DNA from: Saccharopolyspora hirsuta
GTDB lineage: Bacteria > Actinomycetota > Actinomycetes > Mycobacteriales > Pseudonocardiaceae
Length of the DNA stretch: 64,000 bases
Direction of reading: 5' to 3'
NCBI RefSeq assembly: GCF_008630535.1
Contig: NZ_VWPH01000004.1
Span: 62,001-126,000, forward strand
Shown: positions 12,701 through 31,428 of the stretch, piece by piece
Layout: each line of letters begins with the position of its first letter
Position numbering within the stretch: position 1 is the first letter of the stretch
Made by a program: the position numbers and the translations under genes
Notes under the pieces: model-generated
Database searches by the model: none
The model's input: only the letters and a program-made list of their open reading frames with translations
What the model was told of the DNA's origin: nothing

Positions 12701-15700
12701 TGGAAGGCGTGGCTGACCCGCAGCGGTTTGACCCGCCGCCCCCGGTCCTTCAGCAGGCCCGCGATCGCTTCGGCGCGGTCCCGGTCGCCGGAGACGACCA
12801 CGGCGTTCGGGCCGTTGACGGCGGCGATGCCCAACCGGTCCTCCCCGTCCAGCAGCGCGAGCACCTCGTCCTCGGTGGCCTCCACCGCGATCATCGCGCC
12901 GTCCTGCGGCAACGCCGCCATCAACCGGCCACGAGCCACCACCAAACGCGCCGCGTCCCGCAACGACAGCACCCCGGCGACGTGCGCCGCAGCAACTTCC
13001 CCGACCGAGTGCCCGACCAGCCAATCCGGCCGCACACCCCACGACTCGAACAACCGGAACAACGCCGTCTGCAGCACGAACAAACCCGCCTGCGCGAAAT
13101 CAGTCCGGTCAACCAAGTCCGCATCCACATCGGCGATCGGCAGCCCGACCGCCTCGGCGGCGGCGTCCCACGCCTCGGCGAACGCCGGGAACGCCCGGTG
13201 CAGCTCCTGCCCCATCCCGGCGCGTTGCGCGCCCTGACCGGAGAACAGGAAGGCCAGCCCGCCCGGCCGCGCGGTCGTGCCGACCCCGGTCGCGGCGAAC
13301 TCCGCCAGCCGTTCCAGCAGCTCGTCCCGGTCAGCGCCGATCACGGCCGCACGCTGCGGGAACGCGGTGCGGGTGGTGGCCAGCGAGAGGGCGACGTCGG
13401 CTACCGGCACCCCGGGGCGCTCGCGCAGGAATGCGGCGATCCGACCCGCCTGCGCGCGCAGCGCCGTGGTGGTCCGGGCGGACAGCACCAGCGGAGCGGG
13501 CGCCGCGGGCGGGGCGCTGCGCTCCTCCTCGGGCTCGGCCACCTGCTCGACGATCAGATGCGCGTTGGTGCCGCTGATCCCGAACGACGACACCCCCGCC
13601 CGGCGCGGCCGATCGACCTGCGGCCACGGCTGCGCCTCGGCGAGCAGCCGCACGGCACCGGAGCCCCACTCGACATCGGCGCTGGGCCGGTCCACGTGCA
13701 GGGTCTTCGGCAGGACACCGCGGCGCATCGCCTGCACAACCTTGATCACCCCGGCCACCCCCGCCGCCGCCTGGGCGTGGCCGAAGTTGGACTTGATCGA
13801 GCCGAGCCACAGCGGGCGGTCGTCCGGGCGGTCCTGCCCGTAGGTGGCCAGCAGGGCCTGCGCCTCGATGGGGTCGCCGAGGGCGGTGCCGGTGCCGTGC
13901 CCCTCCACCACGTCCACATCGGACGGTTCGAGCCCGGAGGCGGCCAGCGCAGCGCGGATCACCCGCTCCTGCGAGGGGCCGTTGGGCGCGGTGAGCCCGT
14001 TGCTCGCGCCGTCCTGGTTGACCGCGCTGCCCCGGATCACCGCCAGGATCTGGCGTCCGTTGCGCTGCGCGTCCGAAAGCCGTTCCAGCAGCAGGAGTCC
14101 GACTCCTTCGGCCAGCCCGGTGCCGTCGGCGGCGTCCGCGAAGGCCTTGCACCGCCCGTCCGGCGCGAGGTTGCCCTGCCTGCTGAACTCCACGAACGTC
14201 TCGGGGGTGGCCATGACGGTGACGCCACCGGCCAGCGCGAGGTCGCACTCCCCGCCGCGCAGGGCCTGGCCCGCCAGGTGCATGGCCACCAGGGACGACG
14301 AGCACGCGGTGTCGATGCTCATCGCGGGCCCCTCCAGGCCCAGGACGTAGGAAAGTCGACCGGACAGCACCCCTCCGGCGTTGGCCGCGCCGAGCACGTC
14401 CTCGTAGCCGCCCGAGCTGCCGGTGAAGCGCGCGCTGTAGTCCCGGTACATGGACCCGGCGAACACCCCGGTGCTGCTGCCGCGCAGGGACGCCGGGTCG
14501 ATGCCCGCGCGTTCCACCGCTTCCCACGCGGTTTCCAGCAGCAGCCGCTGCTGCGGGTCGATGGCGAGCGCCTCGCGCGGCGAGATGCCGAAGAACGCCG
14601 GGTCGAAGTCCGCCGCGTCGGCGAGGAATCCGCCGCGCACCGCGCGCACGGTCTCCAGGTGCGGCCAGTTGCGGTCCGCCGGGAACTCCGACAGGCCCTC
14701 GCGCCCCTGCTCCAGCAGCTCCCACAGCTGCTCGGGGTCGCGCACGTCGCCGGGGAAGCGGCAGGCCATGCCGATGATCGCCACCGGTTCGTCGACCGCC
14801 GCCCGGCCGACCGGGGCGACCGCCGCGGTCGATCCGATGCCGAGGCTGGTGCGCAGGAACTCGGCCAGCGCGGCGGGCGTCGGGTGGTCGAACACCAGCG
14901 TGGCGGGCAGCCGGACGCCGACCGCCTTGGACAGCCGGTTGCGCAGCTCCACCGAGGTCAGCGAGTCGAACCCGAGGTCCTGGAAGGCCTGGTCGGCGGG
15001 GACGGCGGCCGGGTCGGCGTGCCCCAGGACGTGCGCCACCTGGTCGCGCACCAGCTCCAGCAGCGCCGCCCGCTGCTGCGGTTCGGCGAGCGGGTGCAGC
15101 CGGTCGGCGAGCCCTGCGGTCCCGCCGGAGGCCGCGCGGCGGCGCGTGGTGGGCGCGAAGTCCCGCAGCAGCACCGGAACCGCGTCGCTGGTCCGCAGCG
15201 CGCTCAGGTCCAGCGGTGTGATGGCCAGCACCGGCCCGTCGGCGCGCACGGCGGCGTCGAAGGCGGCCAGCCCCGCCTCGGTGTCGATGGCGGCGAGGCC
15301 GTCGCGGGCCAGGCGGGCGCGGTCGACCTCACCGAGGTGACCTGTCATGCCGCTGGCCTGCGCCCACAGCCCCCAGGCCAGCGATGTCGCGGGCAACCCC
15401 TGTTCGCGGCGGATCCGGGCCAGGGCGTCGAGCGCGGCGTTGGCCGCCGCGTAGTTCGCCTGGCCGGAGCTGCCGATCAACCCGGCCAGCGAGGAGTAGA
15501 GCACGAAGGCGTCCAGGTCGCCGGTGAGCTCGTGCAGGTTCCAGGCGGCGTCCACCTTGGCCCGCAGCACCCGATCGACCTGTTCGGCGGTCAGCGCGGT
15601 GACGAGCCCGTCGTCCAGCACCCCGGCGGTGTGGACCACGCCGGTCAGCGGCCGGTCGAGGTCCGCCAGCAGATCCCGCACCGCGTCCCGGTCGGCCACG

Positions 15701-18700
15701 TCGCAGGCCACCACGCGCACCTCGGCGCCCAGCTCGGCAAGTTCGGCGACCAGTTCTCCGGCACCAGGCGCGTCCGGGCCGCGCCTGCTGGTGAGCACCA
15801 GGTGCCCGACGGCGTGCTCGCGGACCAGGTGCCGGGCCAGCGCCGCGCCGAGCGCGCCGGTACCGCCGGTGATCAGCACGCTGCTCCCGGGCCGCCAGGT
15901 CGGTTCCCCGTCACCGGGCTCGGCGAGCCGGGTCAGCCGCGGCACCAGCGCGCCGCCGTCGCGGACCGCCAGCTGCGGTTCTCCGGCGGACAGCACCCCG
16001 GCGACGTCCACATCGGACGGTGCGTCCACCAGCACGATCCGGCCCGGGTGCTCGGACTGGGCGGACCGCAGCAATCCCCAGACCGCCGCAGCGGCGGGGT
16101 CCACGTGGTCCTCCTCCGTCGCCGCCACCGCGTTGCGGGTGCTCACCACGAGGGTGGATTCGGCGAACCGGTCCTCGGAGAGGAATCTCCGGGCCGCGTC
16201 GAGGGCTCCTTCGACCGCCTGCCGGACGGTGGCCCCGGTGTTCGGCTGCCAGCGCACCACCGCACCGGGTCGCTCGTCGTCCAGCCCGGACGTCGTGGTC
16301 CCGGTGGCGTTGGGCAGGGCGACCGGCCGCCAGGTCTCCGCCAGCAGCAGGTCCGCGCCGGGGGCGCCGAGCCGCCGGGCGGGTCGGGTGGTCAGCGAGT
16401 CCGCGGTGAACACCGGCCGCCCGGCCGGGTCGGTCGCCCGCACCTCGACCGCGCCCTCCCCCGCCGGGGCGAGCCGGACCCGCAGCCGGGTCGCCTCCAC
16501 CGCGTGCAACCGGACGCCGCGCCAGCTGAACGGCAACCGGATCCCGTCGGCGAACTCCTGGTGGGCGAACACGTGGAGCGCGGAGTCCAGCAGGGCCGGG
16601 TGGATGCCGAACCCGGTCGGCTCGCCGGGCAGCTCGACCTCGGCGCACAGCTCGTCACCGCGGCGCCAGGCCGCGGTCAGCCCCTGGAAGGCGGGCCCGT
16701 ACCGCAGGCCGCGCTCGGCCAGCTCGGCGTACGCCCCGGTGATGTCCAGCGGCTCGGCACCGTCCGGCGGCCACTGGTCGGTTCCCGCGGGCTCCGGGCC
16801 CGGTTCCGCGCTCAGCACGCCGCTGGCGTGCAGCTGCCACGGTCCCTCGCCCGCGCGGGAGTGGATCGTCACCGGGCAGCGGCCGTCCGGGTCGCGCTGC
16901 ACGGCCACCTGGAGCTGGCGGGGTTCGGTCAGGTCCAGCGGTTCTCCGACGACCAGTTCGTCCACAGTGGTCAGTCCGAGGTGGTCCCCGGCGAGCAGCG
17001 CGAACTCGACCAGGGCGGCCCCGGGCAGGACGGCGGTGCCCCGCACGGCGTGGTCGGCCAGCCAGGGGTGGCCGCGCAGGCCGACCCGCCCGGTGAGCAG
17101 CACACCGTCCCCTGTCGCGGCGGTGATCGCCGCGGTGAGCAGCGGGTGGCCGGTGGCGGACGCCCCGAGCTCGCCGGGGTCGCCGCCCGACCGGGCGGGG
17201 TCGAGCCAGAAGCGCTGGCGCTGGAAGGCGTAGCCGGGCAGCGGGACCCGGACCGGGTCCGGCCCGTACGCGGCGGTCCAGTCGACGACCACCCCTCGGC
17301 TGTGCGCCTGCCCGAGGGCGGACAGGAACTGGGCGAGGTCGCCCTGGTCGCGCTGCAACGTGCCGAGCGCGCTCACCGCTTCCTCGGCCAGGGTGTCCTC
17401 GATGCTGGAGACCAGCACCGGGTGCGTGCTCACCTCGACGAAGACCGCCGGTGCCCGGTCGGCCGCGATGGTCCGGGCGGTGTCGGCGAACCGCACCGGT
17501 CGGCGCAGGTTCCGGTACCAGTACTCGGCGGTCAGCTCGGCGGTGTCCACCGGCCCGCCGGTGACCGTGGAGTAGAACGGCACCGCCGAGGACACCGGGG
17601 CGATCCCGGACAGCTCGGCCAGCAGCCGGTCCTCGAGGTCCTCGACCTGGGCGCTGTGCGAGGCGTAGTCCACCGGCAGCACCCGGTGCCGGATGCCGTC
17701 CCGCTCGCAGTCGGCGGCCACCGCCGCCAGCACCTCGGGAGCCCCGGCCACGACCACCGCGGCCGGTCCGTTGATCACGGCGAGATCGGCGTCCCCGGCG
17801 AGCGCCTCGGCCCGTTCCGCGGACACCGCCAGGGACAGCATGCCTCCCTTGCCGCTGAGCTCCTGCGCGATCAGCCTGCTGCGCAGGGCCACGATCCGCG
17901 CGCCGTCGGCGACCGACAGCGCGCCCGCCACCACGGCCGCCGCGATCTCACCCTGGGAATGCCCGACCACCGCCGCGGGCTCGACCCCGTACGACCGCCA
18001 CAGCGCGGCCAAACCCACCATCACGGAGAACGACACCGGCTGCACCACGTCGACGCGCTCCAGATCCGGCGCCCCCGGGACCGAACGCAGCACGTCCAGC
18101 ACCGACCAGTCCACGAAGGACGACAACGCCGCATCGCACTCCGCGACCGCGGCCCGGAACACCGGCGCCGACTCCAGCAGCTCCGCCGCCATCCCCGCCC
18201 ACTGCGCGCCCTGCCCCGGGAACACGAACACCACGTCCCCTGAGCGGGCCCGGTGCACCTCGGCCCGCCCGTCGGCCACCGCCGCGAGCTCGGCGGGGAG
18301 GGTGTCCCGGTCGCCCGCCACCGCGGCCCGGTGGTCGAACCGCTCCCGGCCGGTGGCCAGCGAGAAGCCGACGTCCGCGGGGTGCAGTTCCGGGTGCCGG
18401 GCGACGTGCTCGGCCAGCCGCGCGGCCTGCTCGCGCACCGCCTGCTCGCTGCGCCCGGACAGCACCCAGGGCACCACCTCCGGCAGGCTCCGGGACTCCG
18501 GTTCCGAGTCGGGCGCCTGCTCCAGGACCAGGTGCGCGTTGGTCCCGCTGATCCCGAACGACGACACCGCCGCTCGGCGCGGCCGGTCCACCTCGGGCCA
18601 CGGCCGCGCCTCGGTCAGCAGCCGCACGCCGCCCGAGGACCAGTCCACCTCCGGGGTCGGCTCGTCCACGTGGATGGTGCGGGGCAGCACGCCGTGCCGC

Positions 18701-19896
18701 ATCGCCTGCACCATCTTGATCACGCCACCGACCCCGGCGGCGGCCTGGGTGTGCCCGATGTTCGACTTCAGCGAGCCCAACCACAGAGGCCGGTCCGCGG
18801 GCCTATCCCGCCCGTAGGTGGCCAGCAGCGCCCGCGCCTCGATCGGATCGCCCAGCGGCGTGCCGGTGCCGTGCGCCTCCACGACGTCCACATCGGACAC
18901 CGCAACCCGGGCTGCGGCCAGCGCCCGCTGGATCACCTGCTCCTGGGCGGGACCGTTGGGCGCGCTGAGCTGGCTGCTCCTGCCGTCCTGGTTGATCGCG
19001 CTGCCGCGGATCAGGGCGAGCACCGGGAGGCCGAGCCGCTGGGCGTCGGAGAGCCGGGCGAGGGCGAGCACGCCGACGCCCTCCGACCAGCTGGTGCCGT
19101 CGGCGGCCTTGGCGAAGGACTTGCACCTGCCGTCCGGCGCCAGACCGCGCTGCCTGCTGAAGTCGATGAAGAAGCCCGGCGTGGACAGCACCGCCACCCC
19201 GCCAGCCAGCGCCAGCCCGCACTCCCGGTTGCGCAGCGCCTGCACCGCCATGTGCATCGCCACCAGCGAGGAGGAGCACGCGGTGTCCACCGTCACCGCC
19301 GGGCCCTCCAGCCCGAGGGTGTAGGAGATGCGGCCGGAGGCGACGCTGAGCTGGTTGCCGGTGACCAGGTAGCCGTCGGCCTCCGCCACCGCCGGGTTGA
19401 GCAGGCTCGGCCCGTACTCCTGCGCCATGATGCCCACGAACACGCCGGTGTCGCTGCCCCGCAGCGAACCGGGCACCAGCCCGGCGTTCTCCAGCGCCGA
19501 GTACGCCGCCTCCAGCAGCAGCCGCTGCTGCGGGTCCATCGCCTGCGCCTCGCGCGGGGAGATGCCGAAGAACTCCGCGTCGAACTCGTCGGCGTCGTGC
19601 AGGAAACCGCTCTCCCGCAGGTAGGTGGTGCCCGGCTTGTCGGGGTCGGCGTCGTGCAGGGCGTCCAGGTCCCAGCCGCGGTTGACCGGGAAGCCGGTGA
19701 CCGCGTCCCGCCCCTCGGCCACCAGCTCCCACAGGTCGTCCGGATCGCGCACGTCGCCGGGGTAGCGGCAGCTCATGCCGACGATGGCGACGGGTTCGCC
19801 GGCCGCGGCTTCCAGCTCGCGGACGCGGCTGCGGGCCTGCTTGAGCTGCACGGTGACCTTGTTGAGGTACTCGCGCAGCTTCTCGGCTTCCGCCAC
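9745..19896 (-). CDS. Type I modular PKS, modules 2 and 3
   Basis: 3383 residues. Module 2: docking helix, KS (36-460, Cys about 207), AT with GHSQGE and YASH (about 743, methylmalonyl), DH (H-x3-G-x4-P about 947), KR (about 1343, L-D-D so B-type), ACP (GFDSL about 1645). Module 3: KS (1700-2130, Cys about 1863), AT with GHSVGE and HAFH (about 2400, malonyl), DH (about 2600, motif intact), KR (about 2983; nucleotide motif G-A-S-G-A-L-G, L-D-D so B-type), ACP (GFDSL about 3271), C-terminal docking tail. No ER is present, so both modules should leave double bonds, E by the usual B-type rule. The start is GTG 19896 after an AGGAAGG site, 21 bp downstream of the loading-module gene. Confidence 0.95.
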   Translation of the reverse strand: MAEAEKLREYLNKVTVQLKQARSRVRELEAAAGEPVAIVGMSCRYPGDVRDPDDLWELVAEGRDAVTGFPVNRGWDLDALHDADPDKPGTTYLRESGFLHDADEFDAEFFGISPREAQAMDPQQRLLLEAAYSALENAGLVPGSLRGSDTGVFVGIMAQEYGPSLLNPAVAEADGYLVTGNQLSVASGRISYTLGLEGPAVTVDTACSSSLVAMHMAVQALRNRECGLALAGGVAVLSTPGFFIDFSRQRGLAPDGRCKSFAKAADGTSWSEGVGVLALARLSDAQRLGLPVLALIRGSAINQDGRSSQLSAPNGPAQEQVIQRALAAARVAVSDVDVVEAHGTGTPLGDPIEARALLATYGRDRPADRPLWLGSLKSNIGHTQAAAGVGGVIKMVQAMRHGVLPRTIHVDEPTPEVDWSSGGVRLLTEARPWPEVDRPRRAAVSSFGISGTNAHLVLEQAPDSEPESRSLPEVVPWVLSGRSEQAVREQAARLAEHVARHPELHPADVGFSLATGRERFDHRAAVAGDRDTLPAELAAVADGRAEVHRARSGDVVFVFPGQGAQWAGMAAELLESAPVFRAAVAECDAALSSFVDWSVLDVLRSVPGAPDLERVDVVQPVSFSVMVGLAALWRSYGVEPAAVVGHSQGEIAAAVVAGALSVADGARIVALRSRLIAQELSGKGGMLSLAVSAERAEALAGDADLAVINGPAAVVVAGAPEVLAAVAADCERDGIRHRVLPVDYASHSAQVEDLEDRLLAELSGIAPVSSAVPFYSTVTGGPVDTAELTAEYWYRNLRRPVRFADTARTIAADRAPAVFVEVSTHPVLVSSIEDTLAEEAVSALGTLQRDQGDLAQFLSALGQAHSRGVVVDWTAAYGPDPVRVPLPGYAFQRQRFWLDPARSGGDPGELGASATGHPLLTAAITAATGDGVLLTGRVGLRGHPWLADHAVRGTAVLPGAALVEFALLAGDHLGLTTVDELVVGEPLDLTEPRQLQVAVQRDPDGRCPVTIHSRAGEGPWQLHASGVLSAEPGPEPAGTDQWPPDGAEPLDITGAYAELAERGLRYGPAFQGLTAAWRRGDELCAEVELPGEPTGFGIHPALLDSALHVFAHQEFADGIRLPFSWRGVRLHAVEATRLRVRLAPAGEGAVEVRATDPAGRPVFTADSLTTRPARRLGAPGADLLLAETWRPVALPNATGTTTSGLDDERPGAVVRWQPNTGATVRQAVEGALDAARRFLSEDRFAESTLVVSTRNAVAATEEDHVDPAAAAVWGLLRSAQSEHPGRIVLVDAPSDVDVAGVLSAGEPQLAVRDGGALVPRLTRLAEPGDGEPTWRPGSSVLITGGTGALGAALARHLVREHAVGHLVLTSRRGPDAPGAGELVAELAELGAEVRVVACDVADRDAVRDLLADLDRPLTGVVHTAGVLDDGLVTALTAEQVDRVLRAKVDAAWNLHELTGDLDAFVLYSSLAGLIGSSGQANYAAANAALDALARIRREQGLPATSLAWGLWAQASGMTGHLGEVDRARLARDGLAAIDTEAGLAAFDAAVRADGPVLAITPLDLSALRTSDAVPVLLRDFAPTTRRRAASGGTAGLADRLHPLAEPQQRAALLELVRDQVAHVLGHADPAAVPADQAFQDLGFDSLTSVELRNRLSKAVGVRLPATLVFDHPTPAALAEFLRTSLGIGSTAAVAPVGRAAVDEPVAIIGMACRFPGDVRDPEQLWELLEQGREGLSEFPADRNWPHLETVRAVRGGFLADAADFDPAFFGISPREALAIDPQQRLLLETAWEAVERAGIDPASLRGSSTGVFAGSMYRDYSARFTGSSGGYEDVLGAANAGGVLSGRLSYVLGLEGPAMSIDTACSSSLVAMHLAGQALRGGECDLALAGGVTVMATPETFVEFSRQGNLAPDGRCKAFADAADGTGLAEGVGLLLLERLSDAQRNGRQILAVIRGSAVNQDGASNGLTAPNGPSQERVIRAALAASGLEPSDVDVVEGHGTGTALGDPIEAQALLATYGQDRPDDRPLWLGSIKSNFGHAQAAAGVAGVIKVVQAMRRGVLPKTLHVDRPSADVEWGSGAVRLLAEAQPWPQVDRPRRAGVSSFGISGTNAHLIVEQVAEPEEERSAPPAAPAPLVLSARTTTALRAQAGRIAAFLRERPGVPVADVALSLATTRTAFPQRAAVIGADRDELLERLAEFAATGVGTTARPGGLAFLFSGQGAQRAGMGQELHRAFPAFAEAWDAAAEAVGLPIADVDADLVDRTDFAQAGLFVLQTALFRLFESWGVRPDWLVGHSVGEVAAAHVAGVLSLRDAARLVVARGRLMAALPQDGAMIAVEATEDEVLALLDGEDRLGIAAVNGPNAVVVSGDRDRAEAIAGLLKDRGRRVKPLRVSHAFHSPLMEPVLPEFREVLGELSFGEPAIAIASAVTGRPVEHEMSGPEYWLRHVVAPVRFHDALTAVDEQSVTAYLELGPDGVLAAQAQRALDDRVVAHALRADQDEERTAMAALGALRTAGHEPDWASVLAGARTVELPTYPFEHERYWLDSAPATGVPAAVGQQPADHPLLGAAVPLAEDGALVLTGRLTPEAPAWLAEHRILGRAVVPGTALVELVLHAAAQVGMASVAELVLEAPLELDGPRQIQLAVSEVDGSTRVRVHSRADGAWTAHATATLTSTPVPAPEPIEEWPPAEAVPIDLTTLHDDLADRGLDYGPTFQGLRAAWRHGADLYVEVAVEEDGYGVHPVLLDMALHPAAHADSQPRLPFTWSGVQLHATGAQLLRVRLTRSDEDSLALHAVDPAGQPVLTAERLTTRPISPEQFSTRAPITGAVHELTWHPLATPEASGAGVRVVEQPEPAADPLVAVREALREVLSGLRTALAESDEPVVVRTSAAVAVDEQEVPTMAGAAVWGMVRSAQAEHPGRIVLVDAEPGAEVDLAGLAAAGEPQIAVRAGRASVPRLAAVDPELSGPLWTDQRVLITGASGALGSAIARHLVLDHEVRRLVLVSRRGAPDELVGELSARGAEVTSVACDVSDRAAVADLLAEHPVTAVVHAAGTLDDGMLTGLAEEQFETVLRSKVDGAWHLHELAGPVAEFVLFSSAAGVLGGPGQANYAAANAALDALATHRASRGLPARSLVWGPWSGGGMADRLSDTDQVRMRRGGLLPITERDGTALFDLALATPRPVVVVAPIDRTALRSAEVPAVLRGLVPAAPRRAAGPALGLAERLPQLGEREQNQLLLEVVRAEISRVLGHRDPAGIGPDQAFADLGFDSLTAVELRNQLAAGTGLRLPASLVFDHPTPAALVKHLRAQLAPEPADVVRLKIDEVDALLAEVAQDARGQVADRLAQLLQRCRDVGGAAEPDLDGASDAELFRLVDATGKD
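12887..13110. repeat. Near-identical 224-bp segment, copy in module 3 AT
   Basis: Partner of 2662-2885, offset by 10225 bp, in the same orientation and the same position within the malonyl-type AT. The differences cluster in a short stretch near the GHSVGE motif. Confidence 0.85.
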
Positions 19897-19917
19897 GGTG
19901 CTTCACCTTCCTCGTGC

Positions 19918-27939
<8,022 letters not shown>

Positions 27940-27967
27940 CTGCTCCCCTTCGCACCGAAAGACGTGA

Positions 27968-29254
27968 TCAGGCGGTGGCCGCCATGCCGACCGGCTGCGA
28001 GACGCCGGTGCCGAGGACCTCGGCCAGGTGCAGGGCGGCGTGCACCTGCAACCGGTTGTCCTCCAGCGGACGTCCCCGCAGCTGCTCGGCCTTCTTCACC
28101 CGGTACAGCACGGTGTTCTTCGCGACGTGCAGCCGCCGGGCCGCGACCGACGGGCTCCGGTCCTCGTCCAGATAGCTCTTCAACGTCGTCCGCAGCACCC
28201 GCGCCGACGGGGTGTCCGCGGCCAGCGGCCCCAGCTCGCGCGCCACGAACGACGCCGCGGCCGACTCGTCGGCGGCCAGCAGCGCGACGAACTCCAGCGC
28301 GCGGTACTCGTGCACCGAGGACGTCCCGGTGCGGGCGCCGATCCGGGCTGCGGTCACGGCCTGCAGGTGCGAGGTGCGCAGACCGGCCAGCCCCGCGGCG
28401 GGCAACCCGACCGCCGCCTGCACGGCCTCCGGCAGCGGCTCCCCGCCCAGCTCGGCCCCCGGCGACGGCTGCGCTCCCCAAGCCCACAGCCCTGCGGCCC
28501 CGGCCGGGATCAGCAGCTTCGCCGCACAACCCGCGCGGCTCAGCAGCCGCACCGCGGTGCGCTCCAGGTCGGCGGCCCGCCGGTTGTCCTGCTCGGACCA
28601 CACCAGCACGGCGAGGTGCTGCTGGGTGACGTCGTAGCCGAGCCTGCGGGTGGCCTTGTCCACCGGGACGGGTTCCCCGCGCAGCACGCCGCGCACCAGG
28701 TCCCGGCGCTGGGCGACCAGCCCGCTGTGCCACTGCTCCCGCTCCCGCAGGAACCGGGTGGACACCAGGCGGCAGAGGGTCTCCACGGCGTCGAACAGCA
28801 CTTCGGACAGCTCGCACAGCAGCGCCACCGGGCGGTGCGCCTCGCCCAGCCGACCGCAGCTGGTCGTCAGGTCCTGGGTGATCCGCGCGTGCGCCATGCG
28901 GATCAGCGTCATCGGCCCGTCGAGCTCGAAGCCGCGCTCCACGTGGGTCCGCACCGCCGACTCGACGTCCGCGGTCAGCGAGTCCGGCATCCGCTGCACC
29001 CCGCACAGCCGCAGCGCGCACCACAGCGCGATGAGCTCCAGGAACTCGTGGTCCTTCGGGGTGAGCCGGACGCCGTTGCACTCGGCCAGCTCCCGGGTCA
29101 GCGCGGCCAGCAGGTCGCGCCCGGTGCACACCGCCCAGCCGACCCCTTCACGTCCGCAGTAGACCGCCACCTCGTCGAGCACCTCGGCGCGGCAGGCGGC
29201 TTCACCCACCGCACCGGGGTCCGCGGACAGCAGCATCCGCGCGGTGCCAGCCAT
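27968..29254 (-). CDS. PucR/CdaR-type transcriptional regulator
   Basis: 428 residues. The C-terminus (about 360-420) is a PucR-type helix-turn-helix: [20 protein letters not shown], followed by the typical L-x-V-x-A-A-L-H-L ending. The central part resembles the GGDEF-like region of this family, and the N-terminus has no recognised sensor domain. The gene sits inside the biosynthetic operon. Its ATG is 2 bp past the aminotransferase TAG, and the PKS loading gene starts 28 bp after its stop, so it is very probably cotranscribed. That makes a pathway-specific regulator likely, with the signal unknown. Confidence 0.88.
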   Translation of the reverse strand: MAGTARMLLSADPGAVGEAACRAEVLDEVAVYCGREGVGWAVCTGRDLLAALTRELAECNGVRLTPKDHEFLELIALWCALRLCGVQRMPDSLTADVESAVRTHVERGFELDGPMTLIRMAHARITQDLTTSCGRLGEAHRPVALLCELSEVLFDAVETLCRLVSTRFLREREQWHSGLVAQRRDLVRGVLRGEPVPVDKATRRLGYDVTQQHLAVLVWSEQDNRRAADLERTAVRLLSRAGCAAKLLIPAGAAGLWAWGAQPSPGAELGGEPLPEAVQAAVGLPAAGLAGLRTSHLQAVTAARIGARTGTSSVHEYRALEFVALLAADESAAASFVARELGPLAADTPSARVLRTTLKSYLDEDRSPSVAARRLHVAKNTVLYRVKKAEQLRGRPLEDNRLQVHAALHLAEVLGTGVSQPVGMAATA

Positions 29255-29256
29255 CT

Positions 29257-30831
29257 CTAGAATTCCCGCTTGGCGATGAACGCGGTCAGGCCTTGGTCGT
29301 CACCGGCGCGCAGCAGGGCGCACAGCGCGCGCAGACCGGTGGCCAGCCGGTCGATCTCCTCGTCGGTGACCTGCACCGAGGGCTCCAGCCGCAGCGTGTT
29401 CGGGGCGCTGCCGGTGGGGAACAGCCGGATCCGGTGCTCGTGCAGCAGGAATCCGCTGGCCAGGAACCCGAACTGCCCCTGCGCCTGGAGCTGCGCGGCG
29501 AGGGTGGAACCGGACGTGGACAGGTCGCCGAACTCGACGCCCTGGAGCAGCCCCAGGCCGCGGACGTCGGTGATGATCTCGGGGTACTCCGCCCGAACCT
29601 CGTGCAGCGCCGCCGACAACCGCCGACCGCGCTCGGCAGCCACCCGGTACAGCGCGCCGTCCCCGGCTTCCAGCAGCTCCAGCACGGCGGCGGCCACCGA
29701 GGTGGACAGGCCGTCCTTGGCGAAGGTCGAGCTGTGCACCATCTCGAACTCGGGCCGGTAGCGGGCCGCCCGCACCAGCGTCACCGAGAGCTTGGCCAGC
29801 CCGCCGCCGATGCTCTTGGACAGCACGTAGTAGTCCCCGAGCAACCCCAGCTGGGCTGAGGCGAAGAACGTTCCGGTGCGGCCGGTTCCGCTCTGGATCT
29901 CGTCCACCACGACCGGGCAGCCGAACTCGGCGCCGAGCTCCTGGACCTGCTTGGCGAACTCCGCGGTCAGCGGCACGATGCCGCCCTCGCCCTGCACCGG
30001 TTCCACCAGCAGCGCGCAGAACACCGGCGCGTCGCGGCGCACCACCTCGGCGCGGGTCTCGGTGATCCGCAGGTCGTAGGCGGTGACGCGCGCGTCCTCG
30101 AAGACCGCCCGCAGCGCCTCCGGCTCGTTGGCCGGGGCGAAGGTCGCCTGCGCGGCCAGCGAGGCGAACGGCGACCGGTAGTCGTGGTTGTGGGTGAGCT
30201 GGCCGGAACCCACCAGCTTGCCGTGGAACCCGCCGCTGAGCGCGATGAGCCGCGGCCCGGTGGCGAACGCGGCGGCGTTGCGCACCCGGATCTCCTCCAC
30301 CACCTCGTCGACGGCGGAGCCGACGGGCAGGCCCAGCACCGATCCGTCGACGGTCGCGCCCGCCAGCCCGGCGGACAGCGCGGCCCCGATGTTCTCGTCG
30401 ATCTCGGCGCGCATCGCGTCCACCCGCTGCCCGCGGTCGAACTCGGCGTGCTTCAGCGCGACCTCGATGCCCTCGGCCCCGCTGTTGGCGAACACCCCGA
30501 AGTACGGTTCGTCCACATCGAACTCCCGGTGCAGGACCCGGTTCAGCGTGCGCACGACCTCGTCGGCCGCGGGCTGCGACGACAGCTGCACCAGCACCGG
30601 GGTCTCCTGCGCGAGCAGGTTCGCCAGGTGCGCCACCAGGTCCGGGTGGTTGTGGCCGAGCAGCAGCGCCCCGTACCCGCCGAGGAAGTCGGCGACCGGA
30701 ACACCGGTGCCGTCCCGGCCTCTCGCGAAAACCGTGTTCCCGCGGGCCCGCACGTATTCCACGTCGAGGCCGACTTCGGCCGTCGCCCTGTGCAGAACAC
30801 CGTCTACCAGTTCCTTGACCTCGGACGTCAT
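29257..30831 (-). CDS. Class-III PLP aminotransferase (omega-transaminase type)
   Basis: 524 residues from ATG 30831, chosen because AAAGAGGGG lies just upstream; an in-frame ATG at 30873 has no such site. Class-III fold-type I features are visible: V-V-D-E-I-Q-S-G-T-G-R-T-G and the PLP-lysine motif S-K-S-I-G-G-G (Lys near 338). As first gene of the PKS operon it is the likely source of nitrogen in the product. In coelimycin, streptazone and cyclizidine pathways a class-III transaminase aminates the aldehyde made by reductive chain release. The same role here is inferred, because no reductase domain is visible in the window. A beta- or gamma-amino acid supply role is the alternative. Confidence 0.9.
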   Translation of the reverse strand: MTSEVKELVDGVLHRATAEVGLDVEYVRARGNTVFARGRDGTGVPVADFLGGYGALLLGHNHPDLVAHLANLLAQETPVLVQLSSQPAADEVVRTLNRVLHREFDVDEPYFGVFANSGAEGIEVALKHAEFDRGQRVDAMRAEIDENIGAALSAGLAGATVDGSVLGLPVGSAVDEVVEEIRVRNAAAFATGPRLIALSGGFHGKLVGSGQLTHNHDYRSPFASLAAQATFAPANEPEALRAVFEDARVTAYDLRITETRAEVVRRDAPVFCALLVEPVQGEGGIVPLTAEFAKQVQELGAEFGCPVVVDEIQSGTGRTGTFFASAQLGLLGDYYVLSKSIGGGLAKLSVTLVRAARYRPEFEMVHSSTFAKDGLSTSVAAAVLELLEAGDGALYRVAAERGRRLSAALHEVRAEYPEIITDVRGLGLLQGVEFGDLSTSGSTLAAQLQAQGQFGFLASGFLLHEHRIRLFPTGSAPNTLRLEPSVQVTDEEIDRLATGLRALCALLRAGDDQGLTAFIAKREF

Positions 30832-30877
30832 AGCCCCTCTTTCCCGCGTCGGACTGAACACATCCTTTCCCACCGGG

Positions 30878-30941
30878 ATAACCCGCCGCTAATTCGTCGA
30901 TAACCAGTGCGCGGATTAGCCGAGAATTAGCGGTGGGTTAT
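30878..30941. promoter_or_regulatory. 18-bp inverted repeat in the divergent aminotransferase/SnoaL promoter region
   Basis: Arms 30878-30895 and 30924-30941 are reverse complements with one mismatch, separated by 28 bp. They lie between the minus-strand PKS operon (start 30831) and the plus-strand SnoaL gene (start 31013). The right arm ends just before a possible -10 (TAATCT, 30963-30968) for the SnoaL gene. The left arm covers where the operon promoter would be. This looks like a two-half-site operator for a dimeric regulator. Confidence 0.7.
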
Positions 30942-31012
30942 GGCGGGAGGCGATAGGCGCACTAATCTCTGTCGCAGTTCGGCACGATTTCCCCGGTGCA
31001 GAGGAGCGGTGG

Positions 31013-31375
31013 ATGTTCGCGGAACTGCAGAGAAGGTACACCGACGCGTTCAACGCGGGTGACGTCGACGCGTTGCTCGCCAACTACATCGACGCGGGCG
31101 CCACCGTGGTCGAGCGGGGCGTGGCCCTGTCCAAGACCGGCGACCTGCGCGCGGCGCTGGGCGAGTACTTCGCCGCGGCCGAACCGCAGGTCGAGTTCGA
31201 GATCCTGCACACCTACCTGGCCGGTGACGTCGCCATGATCGTGACCGCGTGGTCGATCGAGGAGCTCGGCCCGGACGGCACCCGCACCACCCAGCGCGGC
31301 CGGGCCACCGACGTGCTGGTCCGCGAGGACGGCGAGTGGAAGTTCGCCATCGACAACCGCTTCGGCTCCAACTGA
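31013..31375 (+). CDS. SnoaL-like / NTF2-fold small protein
   Basis: 120 residues with the pattern of the SnoaL/DUF4440 NTF2-like fold: an N-terminal helix (F-A-E-L-Q-R-R-Y-T-D-A-F-N-A-G-D-V-D), then a curved sheet ending G-R-A-T-D-V-L-V-R-E-D-G-E-W-K-F. The ATG follows AGAGGAG by six bases. Members of this fold act as cyclases, hydrolases, isomerases or ligand binders, so the reaction cannot be assigned. It is transcribed divergently from the aminotransferase-PKS operon and shares the inverted-repeat control region, which argues for a role in the pathway such as cyclisation or double-bond shift. Confidence 0.82.
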   Translation: MFAELQRRYTDAFNAGDVDALLANYIDAGATVVERGVALSKTGDLRAALGEYFAAAEPQVEFEILHTYLAGDVAMIVTAWSIEELGPDGTRTTQRGRATDVLVREDGEWKFAIDNRFGSN

Positions 31376-31381
31376 CCCCGC

Positions 31382-31423
31382 GCGACGGCTCGCCCACCGG
31401 TTCCCCGGCGGGCGAGCCGTCGC
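31382..31423. terminator. Bidirectional hairpin between convergent genes
   Basis: Perfect 14-bp arms at 31382-31395 and 31410-31423 around a C/G-rich loop that can itself pair. It lies between the SnoaL gene and the convergent flavin monooxygenase. There is no U-tract, as is common in actinobacteria. Confidence 0.8.
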
Positions 31424-31428
31424 AGTTC

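Noticed and set aside
9469-18243. Very long open frames on the plus strand opposite the PKS genes (also 1170-6632 and 20689-28629)
   Set aside because: They are mirror frames of high-GC coding DNA. Their translations are Arg/Gly/Pro-rich and carry no domain, while the minus strand encodes clear PKS domains.
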